Source: Burkholderiales bacterium UBA1834
GTDB taxonomy: Bacteria; Pseudomonadota; Gammaproteobacteria; Burkholderiales; Burkholderiaceae_C
Reading direction: 5' to 3'
Length of the DNA stretch: 31,347 nucleotides
Assembly: GCA_002339015.1 (NCBI GenBank)
Contig: DDJC01000080.1
Location: forward strand, 5,434 to 36,780
In this document: one piece after another, positions 8,193 to 15,965 of the stretch
Layout: every line of letters begins with the position of its first letter
Numbering within the stretch: position 1 is the stretch's first letter
The notes under the pieces: model-generated
Told to the model about the DNA's origin: nothing
What the model saw: the letters and a program-made list of their open reading frames with translations, nothing else
The model's database searches: none
Translations under genes and position numbers: made by a program

Positions 8193-8840
8193 ATGGACAT
8201 CGTACTTTTCCTGATCGACTTCATCCTGCACGTGGACCAGCACCTGGCCGAGTTCGTGCGTGACTACGGCATGTGGATCTATGCGCTGCTGTTCCTGATC
8301 GTGTTCGTGGAAACCGGTCTGGTGGTGATGCCCTTCCTCCCCGGCGATTCGCTGCTCTTCATGGTGGGAGCGCTGGCGGGTGCGGGGGCGATGAGCCTGC
8401 CCGTGGCCATGGCCGTGCTGCTGGCGGCCGCGATCCTGGGGGATCAGGTCAACTACACCATTGGTCGCGCCGTCGGGCCCAAGGTGTTCCAGTGGGAGAA
8501 CTCGCGCTGGTTCAACCGCAAGGCCTTCGACGCCGCCCACAGCTTCTATGAAAAGCACGGCGGCATCACGATCATCCTGGCGCGTTTCATGCCTTTTGTT
8601 CGCACCTTCGCGCCCTTCGTGGCGGGCGTGGCCGAGATGAACCGCGCCACCTTCACCGCCTACAACGTGATCGGTGCGCTGATCTGGGTGGTGGGCCTGA
8701 CAACGGTGGGCTACCTGTTCGGCAACATGCCGATCGTGCAGGAGCACCTGAGCAAGATCATCTGGGCGCTGATCCTGATCCCGGGCCTGATCGCCATTTT
8801 CGGGGCCTGGAAGGCCCGCCGGGCCCAGGCGGCGGCCTGA
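8193..8840 (+). CDS. DedA-family membrane protein
   Basis: An inner-membrane protein of the DedA/VTT superfamily. Members act in flipping or recycling undecaprenyl phosphate or phosphatidylethanolamine, and their loss disturbs cell division and cationic-peptide resistance. The 215 residues include the conserved re-entrant-loop motif FVETGLVVMPFLPGDSLLF (about residues 38-56) with an acidic Glu and Asp. A second motif is ARFMPFVRTFAPFVAGVAEM (about 130-149), where the two essential Arg residues occur. Four to five further hydrophobic helices are present and the C-terminal tail is basic. The length is normal for the family. It is divergent from mutL and convergent with nadB and seems to be its own transcription unit. 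The precise lipid substrate is not readable from sequence. Confidence 0.92.
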   Translation: MDIVLFLIDFILHVDQHLAEFVRDYGMWIYALLFLIVFVETGLVVMPFLPGDSLLFMVGALAGAGAMSLPVAMAVLLAAAILGDQVNYTIGRAVGPKVFQWENSRWFNRKAFDAAHSFYEKHGGITIILARFMPFVRTFAPFVAGVAEMNRATFTAYNVIGALIWVVGLTTVGYLFGNMPIVQEHLSKIIWALILIPGLIAIFGAWKARRAQAAA

Positions 8841-8842
8841 GC

Positions 8843-8866
8843 GGCCCGCGTCTGAACGCGGCGGCC
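8843..8866. terminator. GC stem-loop between convergent dedA and nadB
   Basis: GGCCCGCG (8843-8850) pairs with CGCG plus GGCC (8857-8860 and 8863-8866), leaving a two-base bulge and a TCTGAA loop. It fills most of the 28-base gap between the two stop codons. No T-run follows on either strand. Probably a bidirectional transcript-end hairpin. Confidence 0.4.
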
Positions 8867-8868
8867 AC

Positions 8869-10515
8869 TCAGGGCAGCCAGGCGTCCTTTTTCTTGGGCT
8901 TCTTGCTCAGGATGGTCGGGAAGCTCACCGGCAGCGTGCGCGGGTAGTCGCGGCTGAAGTGCAGGCCGCGGCTCTCCTGGCGTGACAAGGCCGAGCGCAC
9001 GATCAGCTCGGCGCAATCGACCAGGTTGCGCAGCTCCAGCAGGTCGCGCGTCACCTTGAAGTTGGCGTAGTAGTCGTCGATCTCGCTGCGCAGCAGCTTG
9101 ATGCGGTGCAGCGCGCGCTCCAGGCGGCGCGTGGTCCGGACGATGCCCACGTAGTTCCACATCACCAGGCGCAACTCGTCCCAGTTGTGGGAGATGACCA
9201 CCTCCTCGTCGGCATCGGACACCAGGCTTTCATCCCAGCCGGGCAGGGCGGGAATGCGTGCGGGGATCTGCCGCTGGATGTCGTCGGCACAGGTACGGCC
9301 GAGCACCACGCATTCCAGCAGCGAGTTGCTGGCCAGGCGGTTGGCGCCGTGCAGGCCGGTGTAGGTGGTCTCGCCCACGGCGTACAGCCCCGGCAGGTCG
9401 GTGCGGCCGTTCAGATCGGTGACCACGCCGCCGCAGGTGTAGTGCGCGGCCGGCACCACGGGGATCGGCTCTCGGGCGATGTCGATGCCCAGCGAGAGGC
9501 AGCGCGCATGGATGGTCGGAAAGTGCTCTTTCAGAAAGGCCTCGCCCAGGTGCGTGGCGTCCAGCAGCACGTAGTCCAGGCCATGCTTCTTCATCTCGAA
9601 GTCGATGGCGCGGGCCACGATGTCACGCGGGGCCAGCTCGCCGCGTTCGTCGTGCGCGGGCATGAAGCGCGTGCCGTCGGGCAGCTTGAGGTGGGCGCCT
9701 TCGCCGCGCATGGCTTCGGTGATCAGGAAGCTGCGCTCCTGCGGGTGATATAGGCAAGTGGGGTGGAACTGGATGAACTCCATGTTGCCCACCCGGCAGC
9801 CGGCACGCCAGGCCATGGCGATGCCATCGCCCGTGGAGGTGTCCGGATTGCTGGTGTAGCGGTAGACCTTGCCCACGCCGCCGGTGGCCAGCACCACGGC
9901 CGAGGCGGGCAGGGTCTCCACGCGCTGGCTCTCGATGTCGAGCGCGTAGACACCGTGGCAGCGCTGGGGCTCGCCCTGCTCGATCACCACGCTGCGCTTG
10001 AGGTGGCGGTTGGTGATCAGGTCCAGCGCCATCCACTTTTCGCGCAGCGTGATGTTGGGGTGGCGCTTGACTTCGGCCAGCAGCACATCGTGGATGGCCT
10101 TGCCGGTGGCATCGGCCGCATGGGCGATGCGGCGCACCGCGTGGCCGCCTTCGCGCGTCAGGTGCAGGCCCAGCGGGCCTTGCGGATCGGGTGAGAAGGG
10201 CACGCCCCGCGCCACCAGCCATTCGATGGCGGCGGCACTGTGCTGGGCGATGAATTCGGCAGTGTTCTCGTCGACCAGGCCGGCGCCGGCATCTTGGGTG
10301 TCGCGCACGTGCGAGGCGATGCTGTCGTCGCTGCCCAGCACGCCCACGATGCCGCCCTGGGCCCAGGCGGTGGCGGCTTCCTCAAGGTGTCGCTTGGCCA
10401 GCACCACGACAGGCTGGGTCTCGGCCAGGTGCAGGGCCGTCGTCAGGCCGGCCAGGCCAGCCCCGATGATGACGACGGGAAGGGGCGCGGCCCCGGCGGA
10501 TTGTTCTCTCACCAT
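8869..10515 (-). CDS. nadB: L-aspartate oxidase NadB
   Basis: A flavoprotein that oxidises L-aspartate to iminoaspartate, the first step of de novo NAD synthesis. The product goes to NadA (encoded at 17371-18492 here). The 548-residue protein has the FAD dinucleotide motif IIGAGLAGLTTALHLAE (about 16-32, with G18, G20, G23). It also has AQGGIVGV, a substrate-loop region around REGGHAVRRI, TGGVGKVY, and the C-terminal FAD motif GLYAVGETTYTGLHGANRLASNSLLE. A helical C-terminal domain follows. The HGANRLASNSLLE form separates it from succinate dehydrogenase and fumarate reductase. The ATG at 10515 gives a normal N-terminus. It is monocistronic, convergent with dedA and divergent from the metallopeptidase gene. 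Confidence 0.96.
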   Translation of the reverse strand: MVREQSAGAAPLPVVIIGAGLAGLTTALHLAETQPVVVLAKRHLEEAATAWAQGGIVGVLGSDDSIASHVRDTQDAGAGLVDENTAEFIAQHSAAAIEWLVARGVPFSPDPQGPLGLHLTREGGHAVRRIAHAADATGKAIHDVLLAEVKRHPNITLREKWMALDLITNRHLKRSVVIEQGEPQRCHGVYALDIESQRVETLPASAVVLATGGVGKVYRYTSNPDTSTGDGIAMAWRAGCRVGNMEFIQFHPTCLYHPQERSFLITEAMRGEGAHLKLPDGTRFMPAHDERGELAPRDIVARAIDFEMKKHGLDYVLLDATHLGEAFLKEHFPTIHARCLSLGIDIAREPIPVVPAAHYTCGGVVTDLNGRTDLPGLYAVGETTYTGLHGANRLASNSLLECVVLGRTCADDIQRQIPARIPALPGWDESLVSDADEEVVISHNWDELRLVMWNYVGIVRTTRRLERALHRIKLLRSEIDDYYANFKVTRDLLELRNLVDCAELIVRSALSRQESRGLHFSRDYPRTLPVSFPTILSKKPKKKDAWLP

Positions 10516-10524
10516 GATCGGCCG

Positions 10525-10530
10525 ATTCTA
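10525..10530 (-). promoter_or_regulatory. -10-like box of nadB
   Basis: TAGAAT on the minus strand ends 9 bases before the nadB ATG (10515). No Shine-Dalgarno is seen in the gap and no strong -35 is evident. This is the same geometry as at mutL and dedA. Confidence 0.4.
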
Positions 10531-10563
10531 CGGCCCGCCCGGCTTGGACGCATGGCCGTGCCA

Positions 10564-10606
10564 TTCACGTGCCGGGGCCAGCGCTGCTAACATGCCCTGC
10601 CGGCAT
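10564..10606 (+). promoter_or_regulatory. Possible promoter and small inverted repeat upstream of the metallopeptidase gene
   Basis: TTCACG (10564-10569) and TAACAT (10588-10593) are 18 bases apart, each matching four of six consensus bases. ATGCC (10592-10596) and GGCAT (10602-10606) form a five-base inverted repeat overlapping the end of the -10, which could be an operator or chance. An AGAGGAG ribosome-binding site is at 10663-10669. The leader would be about 75 bases. Confidence 0.3.
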
Positions 10607-10676
10607 ATTTCCTGATCCGTCTCATGCGTGAGGCCAGAACAACAGCCGCCGGCGCGTGTTCCAGAGGAGTCACCCC

Positions 10677-11582
10677 ATGCGCTGGCAAGGTCAACGACAA
10701 AGCGACAACGTGGAAGACCTGCGCGACGGTGGTTCATCGTCGGGCGGTGGTGGCTTCGGGCTGCCGATCGGCGGGCGCGGCATCGGCGTGGGCACCATCG
10801 TGATCGCGCTGGTGGCCAGCTATGTGTTGGGCGTGAACCCGCTCACCGTGCTCAGCCTGCTCAGCGGCGGAGGCACCGTGCAAACGCAGGCGCCTGCACG
10901 CCCTGCGCCTTCTCAAGGGCAACAGACTGCCGGGCAGGACGACCCTCAGAAGGCCTTCGTGGCCACCGTGTTGGCTGACACGGAAGACGTGTGGCGCGAA
11001 CAGTTCCAACAGGCGGGACGCCAGTATGAGGATCCGCGCCTGGTGCTGTTCCGCGGCGCCACGCAGACAGCCTGCGGTCGCGGCGAATCGGCCATGGGCC
11101 CGTTCTACTGCCCGGCTGACCACAAGGTCTACATCGACCTGGATTTCTACGACACCCTGCGTGACCGCCTGGGCGCGCCAGGTGATTTCGCCCAGGCCTA
11201 CGTGATCGCGCACGAGGTGGGCCACCACGTGCAGAACCTGCTGGGCACCTCGGCCAAGCTCGATCAGCTGCGCGGCCGTGTCAGCGAGGCCCAGTACAAC
11301 GCCATGAGCGTGCGTCTGGAACTGCAGGCCGATTGCTTTGCCGGTGTATGGGCGCACCATGCCGAGCGCTCGCGCCAGATCCTGGAGCAGGGCGACATCG
11401 AGGAAGCCCTCAATGCCGCTTCGCAGATCGGCGACGACACGCTGCAGAAAAAGTCGCAGGGCCATGTGGTGCCCGAGAGCTTCACCCACGGGAGCAGCCA
11501 GCAGCGCGTGCGCTGGTTCAAGCGCGGTTTCGAATCGGGCGACACGGCCCAATGCAACACCTTCACCAAGCAGCCGGTGTGA
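10677..11582 (+). CDS. ypfJ: YpfJ-type neutral zinc metallopeptidase
   Basis: A predicted membrane-anchored zinc peptidase of the putative neutral zinc metallopeptidase family (Pfam PF04228). The 301-residue protein opens with MRWQGQRQSDNVEDLR, the standard N-terminus of the family. A Gly-rich stretch and one membrane helix follow (about residues 30-62). An Ala/Pro/Gln-rich linker comes next, then the catalytic domain with H179-E-V-G-H183 as zinc ligands and general base. YCPADHKVYIDLDFY and a downstream ELQADCFAGVWAHH complete the zinc site. A GS-HG-SS region near the end is also conserved. The ATG at 10677 has a good AGAGGAG site 7 bases upstream; an alternative 7 codons earlier lacks one. 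Biological substrates are unknown for this family. Confidence 0.92.
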   Translation: MRWQGQRQSDNVEDLRDGGSSSGGGGFGLPIGGRGIGVGTIVIALVASYVLGVNPLTVLSLLSGGGTVQTQAPARPAPSQGQQTAGQDDPQKAFVATVLADTEDVWREQFQQAGRQYEDPRLVLFRGATQTACGRGESAMGPFYCPADHKVYIDLDFYDTLRDRLGAPGDFAQAYVIAHEVGHHVQNLLGTSAKLDQLRGRVSEAQYNAMSVRLELQADCFAGVWAHHAERSRQILEQGDIEEALNAASQIGDDTLQKKSQGHVVPESFTHGSSQQRVRWFKRGFESGDTAQCNTFTKQPV

Positions 11583-11634
11583 CCTGAGCTGCACTTCCTT
11601 TCCCACAACCTGAACGATGACTGGAGACGACCTC

Positions 11635-12612
11635 ATGCAAGCCTGGTTCTGCGAAACGCTGGACGGCCCCGATGCCCTGACCTGGAAAGACGCCCCCACG
11701 CCCGAACCCGGCAAAGGCGAGGTGCGCGTGGCCATCAAGGCCGCCAGCCTGAACTTCCCGGACTTGCTGATTGTGCAAGGCAAGTACCAGATGAAGCCGC
11801 CGCTGCCCTTCGTACCCGGCGCGGAGTTCGCCGGCGTGGTCGAGGCCGTGGGCGAGGGCGTCAAGCACCTGGCGGTGGGCAGCTCCGTGGCGGGCTTTGC
11901 CGGCACGGGCGGCTTCGGCACGCACACCATCGCTCCAGCCGCCGTGCTGATGCCGCTGCCGCCCGCCTTCAGTTTCGAGGATGGCGCCGCCTTCCTGTGC
12001 ACCTATGGCACCACCTACCATGGCTTGATCGACCGCGCCCAGCTCAAGGCCGGTGAGACCGTGCTGGTGCTGGGCGCCGCCGGTGGCGTGGGCACGGCCG
12101 CCATCCAGATCGCCAAGGCCGCCGGTGCCAAGGTGATCGCCGCCGCGTCGAGCGATGAGAAGCTCGCGCTGTGCAAGACCCTGGGTGCCGACGATGTCAT
12201 CAACTACAGCACGCAGAACCTGCGCGACGAGCTCAAGACGCTGACTGGCGGCAGGGGCCCTGACGTGGTCTACGACCCCGTGGGCGGCGATTTCACCGAG
12301 GCCGCCTTCCGCTCCATCGCCTGGCGTGGTCGTTACCTGGTGATCGGTTTTGCCAACGGCCAGATCCCCTCGCTGCCGCTGAACCTGACGCTGCTCAAGG
12401 GCGCGTCGGTGATGGGCGTGTTCTGGGGTGAATTCGCCAAGCGAGAGCCGCAGAACAACGCTGCCAGCCTGATGCAGCTGGCCGCCTGGTACATGGAGGG
12501 CAAGATCAAGCCGCTGATCGAGCACAAGCTGCCGATGTCGCAGATCAAGGAAGCCTTCACCTTGATGGGATCGCGCCAGGTGCGCGGCAAGCTGGTGCTG
12601 GTCAACGGCTGA
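11635..12612 (+). CDS. NADPH:quinone oxidoreductase, zinc-less MDR family
   Basis: A medium-chain dehydrogenase/reductase without the catalytic zinc, predicted to reduce quinones or enoyl substrates using NADPH in the cytoplasm. The 325-residue protein has the GroES-like N-domain (PEPGKGEVRVAIKAASLNFPD near residue 30, then FVPGAEFAGVVEAVGEGV near 60). The Rossmann domain has GAAGGVGTAAIQIAKAAGAKVIA (about 142-164), and TGGRGPDVVYDPVGGDF follows. No structural-zinc Cys cluster is visible. I chose ATG 11635 because GGAGA lies 7 bases upstream and MQAWxCETLxGPDAL is the usual start; the in-frame ATG at 11617 is less likely. It follows the metallopeptidase gene by 52 bases on the same strand and may share its transcript. 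The natural substrate is not determinable. Confidence 0.9.
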   Translation: MQAWFCETLDGPDALTWKDAPTPEPGKGEVRVAIKAASLNFPDLLIVQGKYQMKPPLPFVPGAEFAGVVEAVGEGVKHLAVGSSVAGFAGTGGFGTHTIAPAAVLMPLPPAFSFEDGAAFLCTYGTTYHGLIDRAQLKAGETVLVLGAAGGVGTAAIQIAKAAGAKVIAAASSDEKLALCKTLGADDVINYSTQNLRDELKTLTGGRGPDVVYDPVGGDFTEAAFRSIAWRGRYLVIGFANGQIPSLPLNLTLLKGASVMGVFWGEFAKREPQNNAASLMQLAAWYMEGKIKPLIEHKLPMSQIKEAFTLMGSRQVRGKLVLVNG

Positions 12613-12627
12613 TTGCCCGTTGATCGA

Positions 12628-12649
12628 CAGGCGGGTGGGCCCATGCCTG
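12628..12649. terminator. Weak stem-loop between convergent qor-like gene and queG
   Basis: CAGGC (12628-12632) and GCCTG (12645-12649) pair around GT/AT-type inner pairs with a two-base bulge; the inside contains the palindrome TGGGCCCA. It lies wholly within the 44-base gap between the two stop codons. There is no T-run. Confidence 0.25.
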
Positions 12650-12656
12650 CTCGCTG

Positions 12657-13862
12657 TCAGGCATCAATCGGTCGCAGGCGCGACAGGGCCCAGTGCACGT
12701 GCTCGCCGACCAGGTCGACATCCGTGCCGGCCGGCGGTGCCTGCAGCCAGGCACGCAGCGCGCCCTGGATGCGCCGGGCCTGCTCCTGTGCATCAGGCGT
12801 GCGGTCAAGCCCTGACAAGGCCTGCAAGGCATTGCCCATGGCCACGGCGATGTTGCGCTGCCAGCGCGCGAAGCCGATGCGCCGGATCGGGCTGCCCTCG
12901 GTCAGGCGCAGGAAACGCGCTTCGTCCCAGGCCCACAGATCCAGCAGGCTCGGGCCATCCAGCGCCGCGCGTACATCGAAGTCGGGCACGCTGGCACGCT
13001 GCGCGAACTTGTTCCAGGGGCAGGCCAGCTGGCAGTCGTCGCAGCCGTAGATGCGGTTGCCCATCAGCGGGCGCAGCGCCTCGGGGATCGGCCCACCGTG
13101 TTCGATGGTGAGGTAGGAGATGCAGCGCCTCGCATCCACCAGCTTCTCGCCCACGATGGCCTGGGTGGGGCAGATGTCGATACAGGCGGTGCAGGCGCCG
13201 CAGTGCGCGGTCTCGGGCTCGGTCAATGGCAGCGCCACATCCACGAAGATCTCACCCAGGAAAAAGGTGGAGCCGGCCTCGCGCGACAGCAGCAGCGTGT
13301 GCTTGCCGCGCCAGCCCAGGCCGCTGCGGCTGGCCAGTTCCACCTCCATCACGGGGGCCGAGTCGGTGAACACGCGGTGGCCGAAGGGGCCGATGATCAA
13401 CGCCAGTTCATCGGCCAGATTCTGAAGGCGCGCGCGCAGTACCTTGTGATAGTCCCGGCCCCGGGCGTACATGGACACGGTGGCGGCTTCGGGGCGCGCC
13501 ACGCGCGCCCATTCGATGCGCTGCCAGCCGGGCGGCACGCTGCCCGGCAGGTAATTCATGCGCGCGGTGATCACGCGCACGGTGCCAGGCACCAGCTCGG
13601 CCGGGCGGGCCCGCTTGAGCCCGTGGCTGGCCATGTAGTGCATCTCACCGTGGAAGCCACGAGACAACCAGTCCATGAAAGCAGGCTCAGCACTTGACAA
13701 GTCCACGTCGGCTACGCCAATCTGAGAAAATCCCAACATCGCGGCTTTTTGCCGCAGTTGCGCCATCACGTCCTGCGCGCTCCAGCCCTTGTGCTCGGGC
13801 TGGACCAGGTCGGTCGATTGACCGGTCATGGCGGCGGGGGACGGAGGTGGGGCCGAATGCAT
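12657..13862 (-). CDS. queG: Epoxyqueuosine reductase QueG
   Basis: A cobalamin-dependent, iron-sulfur reductase that converts epoxyqueuosine to queuosine at position 34 of GUN-reading tRNAs, the last step of the pathway. The 401-residue protein has the cobalamin-binding domain (GFSQIGVADVDLS, YARGRDYHKVLRARLQNLA). A substrate region contains FTDSAPVMEVELASRSGLGWRGKHT with the family's catalytic Asp/Glu stretch. Two ferredoxin-like cluster motifs follow: C221-x2-C224-x2-C227-x3-C231 and C274-x2-C277-x3-C281-P. A helical-repeat C-terminus follows. The start may be ATG 13862 or ATG 13829 (MTGQS); neither has a Shine-Dalgarno. With 13862 the start codon overlaps the divergent tsaE start. queG next to tsaE is a conserved arrangement in proteobacteria. 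Confidence 0.94.
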   Translation of the reverse strand: MHSAPPPSPAAMTGQSTDLVQPEHKGWSAQDVMAQLRQKAAMLGFSQIGVADVDLSSAEPAFMDWLSRGFHGEMHYMASHGLKRARPAELVPGTVRVITARMNYLPGSVPPGWQRIEWARVARPEAATVSMYARGRDYHKVLRARLQNLADELALIIGPFGHRVFTDSAPVMEVELASRSGLGWRGKHTLLLSREAGSTFFLGEIFVDVALPLTEPETAHCGACTACIDICPTQAIVGEKLVDARRCISYLTIEHGGPIPEALRPLMGNRIYGCDDCQLACPWNKFAQRASVPDFDVRAALDGPSLLDLWAWDEARFLRLTEGSPIRRIGFARWQRNIAVAMGNALQALSGLDRTPDAQEQARRIQGALRAWLQAPPAGTDVDLVGEHVHWALSRLRPIDA

Positions 13863-14444
13863 GTGACGATCGTAGCAAGCCCGACGACCATCGACCCGAA
13901 CTTGAGCCTTGCGGCCCCTGATGTCGCAAGCCAGGCGGGTGTGCGCCAGTACTGGCAAACCGAAGACGACTGCGCTGCCGACGCCCAGAAGCTGGCGCTT
14001 GTGCTGACCCCGACGCTGCGGCAAGGCGCCTCGGTGCTGATCGAGCTGCGCGGCACGCTGGGGGCTGGCAAGACAACGTTCACGCGGCATCTGCTGCGTG
14101 CCATGGGTGTCCAGGGGCGCATCAAGAGCCCGAGCTATGCCGTCGTCGAGCCTTACGAGCCGCAGGGTCTGCCCGTGTGGCATTTCGATTTCTACCGCTT
14201 CGCCGATCCGCGCGAGTGGGAGGACGCAGGCTTTCGCGACATCTTTGCAGGCCCTGGGCTGAAGGTGGTGGAGTGGCCCGACAAGGTCGGCGGCCTGCTG
14301 CCGGCGGCCGATCTGCTGGTGAACCTGGACACCGATGCCCAGGGTGCGCGGCAGGTGGTGTTGCGCACGCACACGATGCCAGGGAGCGACATCCTGTCCG
14401 CCTGGTTCTCACCGGGCGTGACGTCGAGGAGTACCGAGCCATGA
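13857..14444 (+). CDS. tsaE: tRNA t6A37 biosynthesis ATPase TsaE
   Basis: The small ATPase that drives turnover of the TsaB-TsaD complex in forming threonylcarbamoyl-A37 in ANN-reading tRNAs. The 195-residue protein has the P-loop GTLGAGKTT (66-74). It also has IKSPSYAVVEPYE and VWHFDFYRFADPREWEDAGFRD, where HxDxYR and the acidic Walker B region lie. VVEWPDKV near residue 145 is the conserved E-W-P/A motif. It is longer than the usual 150-160 residues because of an N-terminal extension of about 40; a later start is possible. The ATG at 13857 overlaps the divergent queG start by 6 bases. The stop overlaps the amidase ATG as ATGA, matching the classic tsaE-ami operon. Confidence 0.92.
   Translation: MHVTIVASPTTIDPNLSLAAPDVASQAGVRQYWQTEDDCAADAQKLALVLTPTLRQGASVLIELRGTLGAGKTTFTRHLLRAMGVQGRIKSPSYAVVEPYEPQGLPVWHFDFYRFADPREWEDAGFRDIFAGPGLKVVEWPDKVGGLLPAADLLVNLDTDAQGARQVVLRTHTMPGSDILSAWFSPGVTSRSTEP
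13869..13874 (-). promoter_or_regulatory. -10-like box of queG
   Basis: TACGAT on the minus strand ends 6 bases before the queG ATG at 13862. If used it lies inside the first codons of the divergent tsaE, so each gene would carry the other's promoter. No clear -35 is seen. Confidence 0.3.
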
Positions 14445-15937
14445 GCCAGAAAAAACAACAAGCCGCCTTGCCCAGCCCACAGCTCAGCCGCCGCGGCGTG
14501 CTGGCGGCCGGTGCACGCGGCTCGCTGCTGCTGTTGCTGGGCCCGGCCCAACTGGCCTGGGGCGCCCAGGTGGTGGCCGTGCGCGTGTGGCCGGCCAAGG
14601 ACTACACCCGTGTCACGCTCGAATCCGACGTGGCGCTGAAGGCGCATCACTTCCTGATGCCGAACCCGGACCGCCTGGTCATCGACATCACCGGGCTGGA
14701 ACTCAGCGCCCAGTTGCGGGATCTGGTGCGCAAGGTGCGCCACGATGATCCCTACATCGCCCACGTGCGCGTGGGCCAGAACAAGCCGAATGTGGTCCGG
14801 CTGGTGCTGGACCTCAAGCAGGGCGTCAAGCCGCAGGTGTTCGGTCTGGCGCCCGTGGCGGCCTACCAGCACCGCATGGTGTTTGACCTGTTCCCCATGC
14901 GGGAAGCTGACCCGGCGGCCGCGCTTCAGGTGGCGGCAGTCGCTTCGGCAGCGGGCAGTGCTGGCGCGGCATCTTCACCGGGCACGGCAGCCCCGGGGGC
15001 GTCATCTCCGGCACCCGGCAGCGAGACCCCTGCGGCCGATGGCACCAGCGCGGCGTCGCGCCAGGCCGCCGAGGCCATGAACGACGCCCTGGGCGACTTC
15101 ATCACCGACCTGCGCCGCAAGCCGGGCGAAGCGCCCTCCGACCGGGCCGTGGCCAAGGTGGCCCCGCCCAGGCCCGCGGCCGGGCCCGCAGAGGGCGACG
15201 ATGGCAAGACCCCGAACAGCGGCGCGCACCGCTTGGTGATTGTGGCGCTTGACCCCGGCCATGGCGGAGAAGATCCGGGCGCCATCGGTCCCAGCGGCCT
15301 GTACGAAAAGCATGTGGCCCTGGCCATTGCGATGAAGCTGCGCGCGCGCATCAACGCTCAACCGGGCATGCGCGCGATGCTCACGCGTGAGGCCGACTAC
15401 TTCGTGCCTCTGCACGAGCGTGTGCGCAAGGCGCGGCGTGTGCAGGCTGACCTGTTCGTGTCCATCCATGCCGATGCTTTTCTGAACCCTCAGGCTCGGG
15501 GGGCTTCGGTGTTCGCCTTGTCCGAAGGTGGCGCCACCAGCGCGGCGGCGCGGTGGATCGCCAACAAGGAGAACTCCTCCGATCTGGTGGGGGGGGTCAA
15601 CGTCAAGTCGAAGGATGCGCAGGTGATGCGCGCCATGCTGGACATGTCCACAACGGCGCAGATCAAGGACAGCCTGCGCCTGGGCCGCACGGTGCTGGGT
15701 CACCTGGGCAAGGTGGGCAAGCTGCACAAGCCACGCGTGGAGCAGGCGGGTTTTGCGGTGCTCAAGGCGCCCGACATCCCTTCCATCCTGGTCGAGACGG
15801 GTTTCATCTCCAATCCCGAAGAGGAGCGCAAGCTCCAGGACGAGGCCTATCAGAACGAGTTGGCCGACGCCCTCGCTACGGGCATCGCGCGCTATTTCGC
15901 GCGCAATCCACCTCTGGCGCGCAACCGGGCGCTGTGA
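14441..15937 (+). CDS. amiC: N-acetylmuramoyl-L-alanine amidase, AmiC-like, Tat-exported
   Basis: A periplasmic zinc amidase that cleaves stem peptides from peptidoglycan during daughter-cell separation. The 498-residue precursor has a twin-arginine signal (SRRGVLAAG, R17-R18, then a hydrophobic core and cleavage near AWGAQ). An AMIN domain for septal targeting follows (about 43-150). An Ala/Ser/Pro-rich linker (about 165-265) leads to the Amidase_3 domain. Visible catalytic parts are LDPGHGGEDPGAIG (zinc His), VQADLFVSIHADAF (zinc His) and PSILVETGFISNPEEE (catalytic Glu). The insert between SIHADA and the end, with NKENSSDLVGGV, is the regulatory-helix region relieved by EnvC/NlpD-type activators. 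The start overlaps the tsaE stop; GAGGA is about 10 bases upstream. The G8 run at 15589-15596 encodes V-G-G-V. Confidence 0.95.
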   Translation: MSQKKQQAALPSPQLSRRGVLAAGARGSLLLLLGPAQLAWGAQVVAVRVWPAKDYTRVTLESDVALKAHHFLMPNPDRLVIDITGLELSAQLRDLVRKVRHDDPYIAHVRVGQNKPNVVRLVLDLKQGVKPQVFGLAPVAAYQHRMVFDLFPMREADPAAALQVAAVASAAGSAGAASSPGTAAPGASSPAPGSETPAADGTSAASRQAAEAMNDALGDFITDLRRKPGEAPSDRAVAKVAPPRPAAGPAEGDDGKTPNSGAHRLVIVALDPGHGGEDPGAIGPSGLYEKHVALAIAMKLRARINAQPGMRAMLTREADYFVPLHERVRKARRVQADLFVSIHADAFLNPQARGASVFALSEGGATSAAARWIANKENSSDLVGGVNVKSKDAQVMRAMLDMSTTAQIKDSLRLGRTVLGHLGKVGKLHKPRVEQAGFAVLKAPDIPSILVETGFISNPEEERKLQDEAYQNELADALATGIARYFARNPPLARNRAL

Positions 15938-15945
15938 TGCTTCGT

Positions 15946-15965
15946 GCGTGCGTCTGGTTGCGCGC
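15946..15965. terminator. Stem-loop between convergent amiC and the ComFB-family gene
   Basis: GCGTGC (15946-15951) and GCGCGC (15960-15965) form a 6-bp stem with one G-T wobble and an 8-base loop. It exactly fills the gap up to the stop codon of the minus-strand gene. No T-run is present. Confidence 0.3.

Noticed and set aside
5893..8214. A 773-codon open frame on + opposite mutL and the pseudouridine synthase
   Set aside because: It is antisense to clear genes on the other strand and its protein is Arg/Gly/His/Gln-rich without motifs. High GC lengthens such shadow frames.
12657..14372. queG as a 571-codon gene beginning at 14372
   Set aside because: The first 170 codons run antisense through tsaE; QueG homology begins after 13862.
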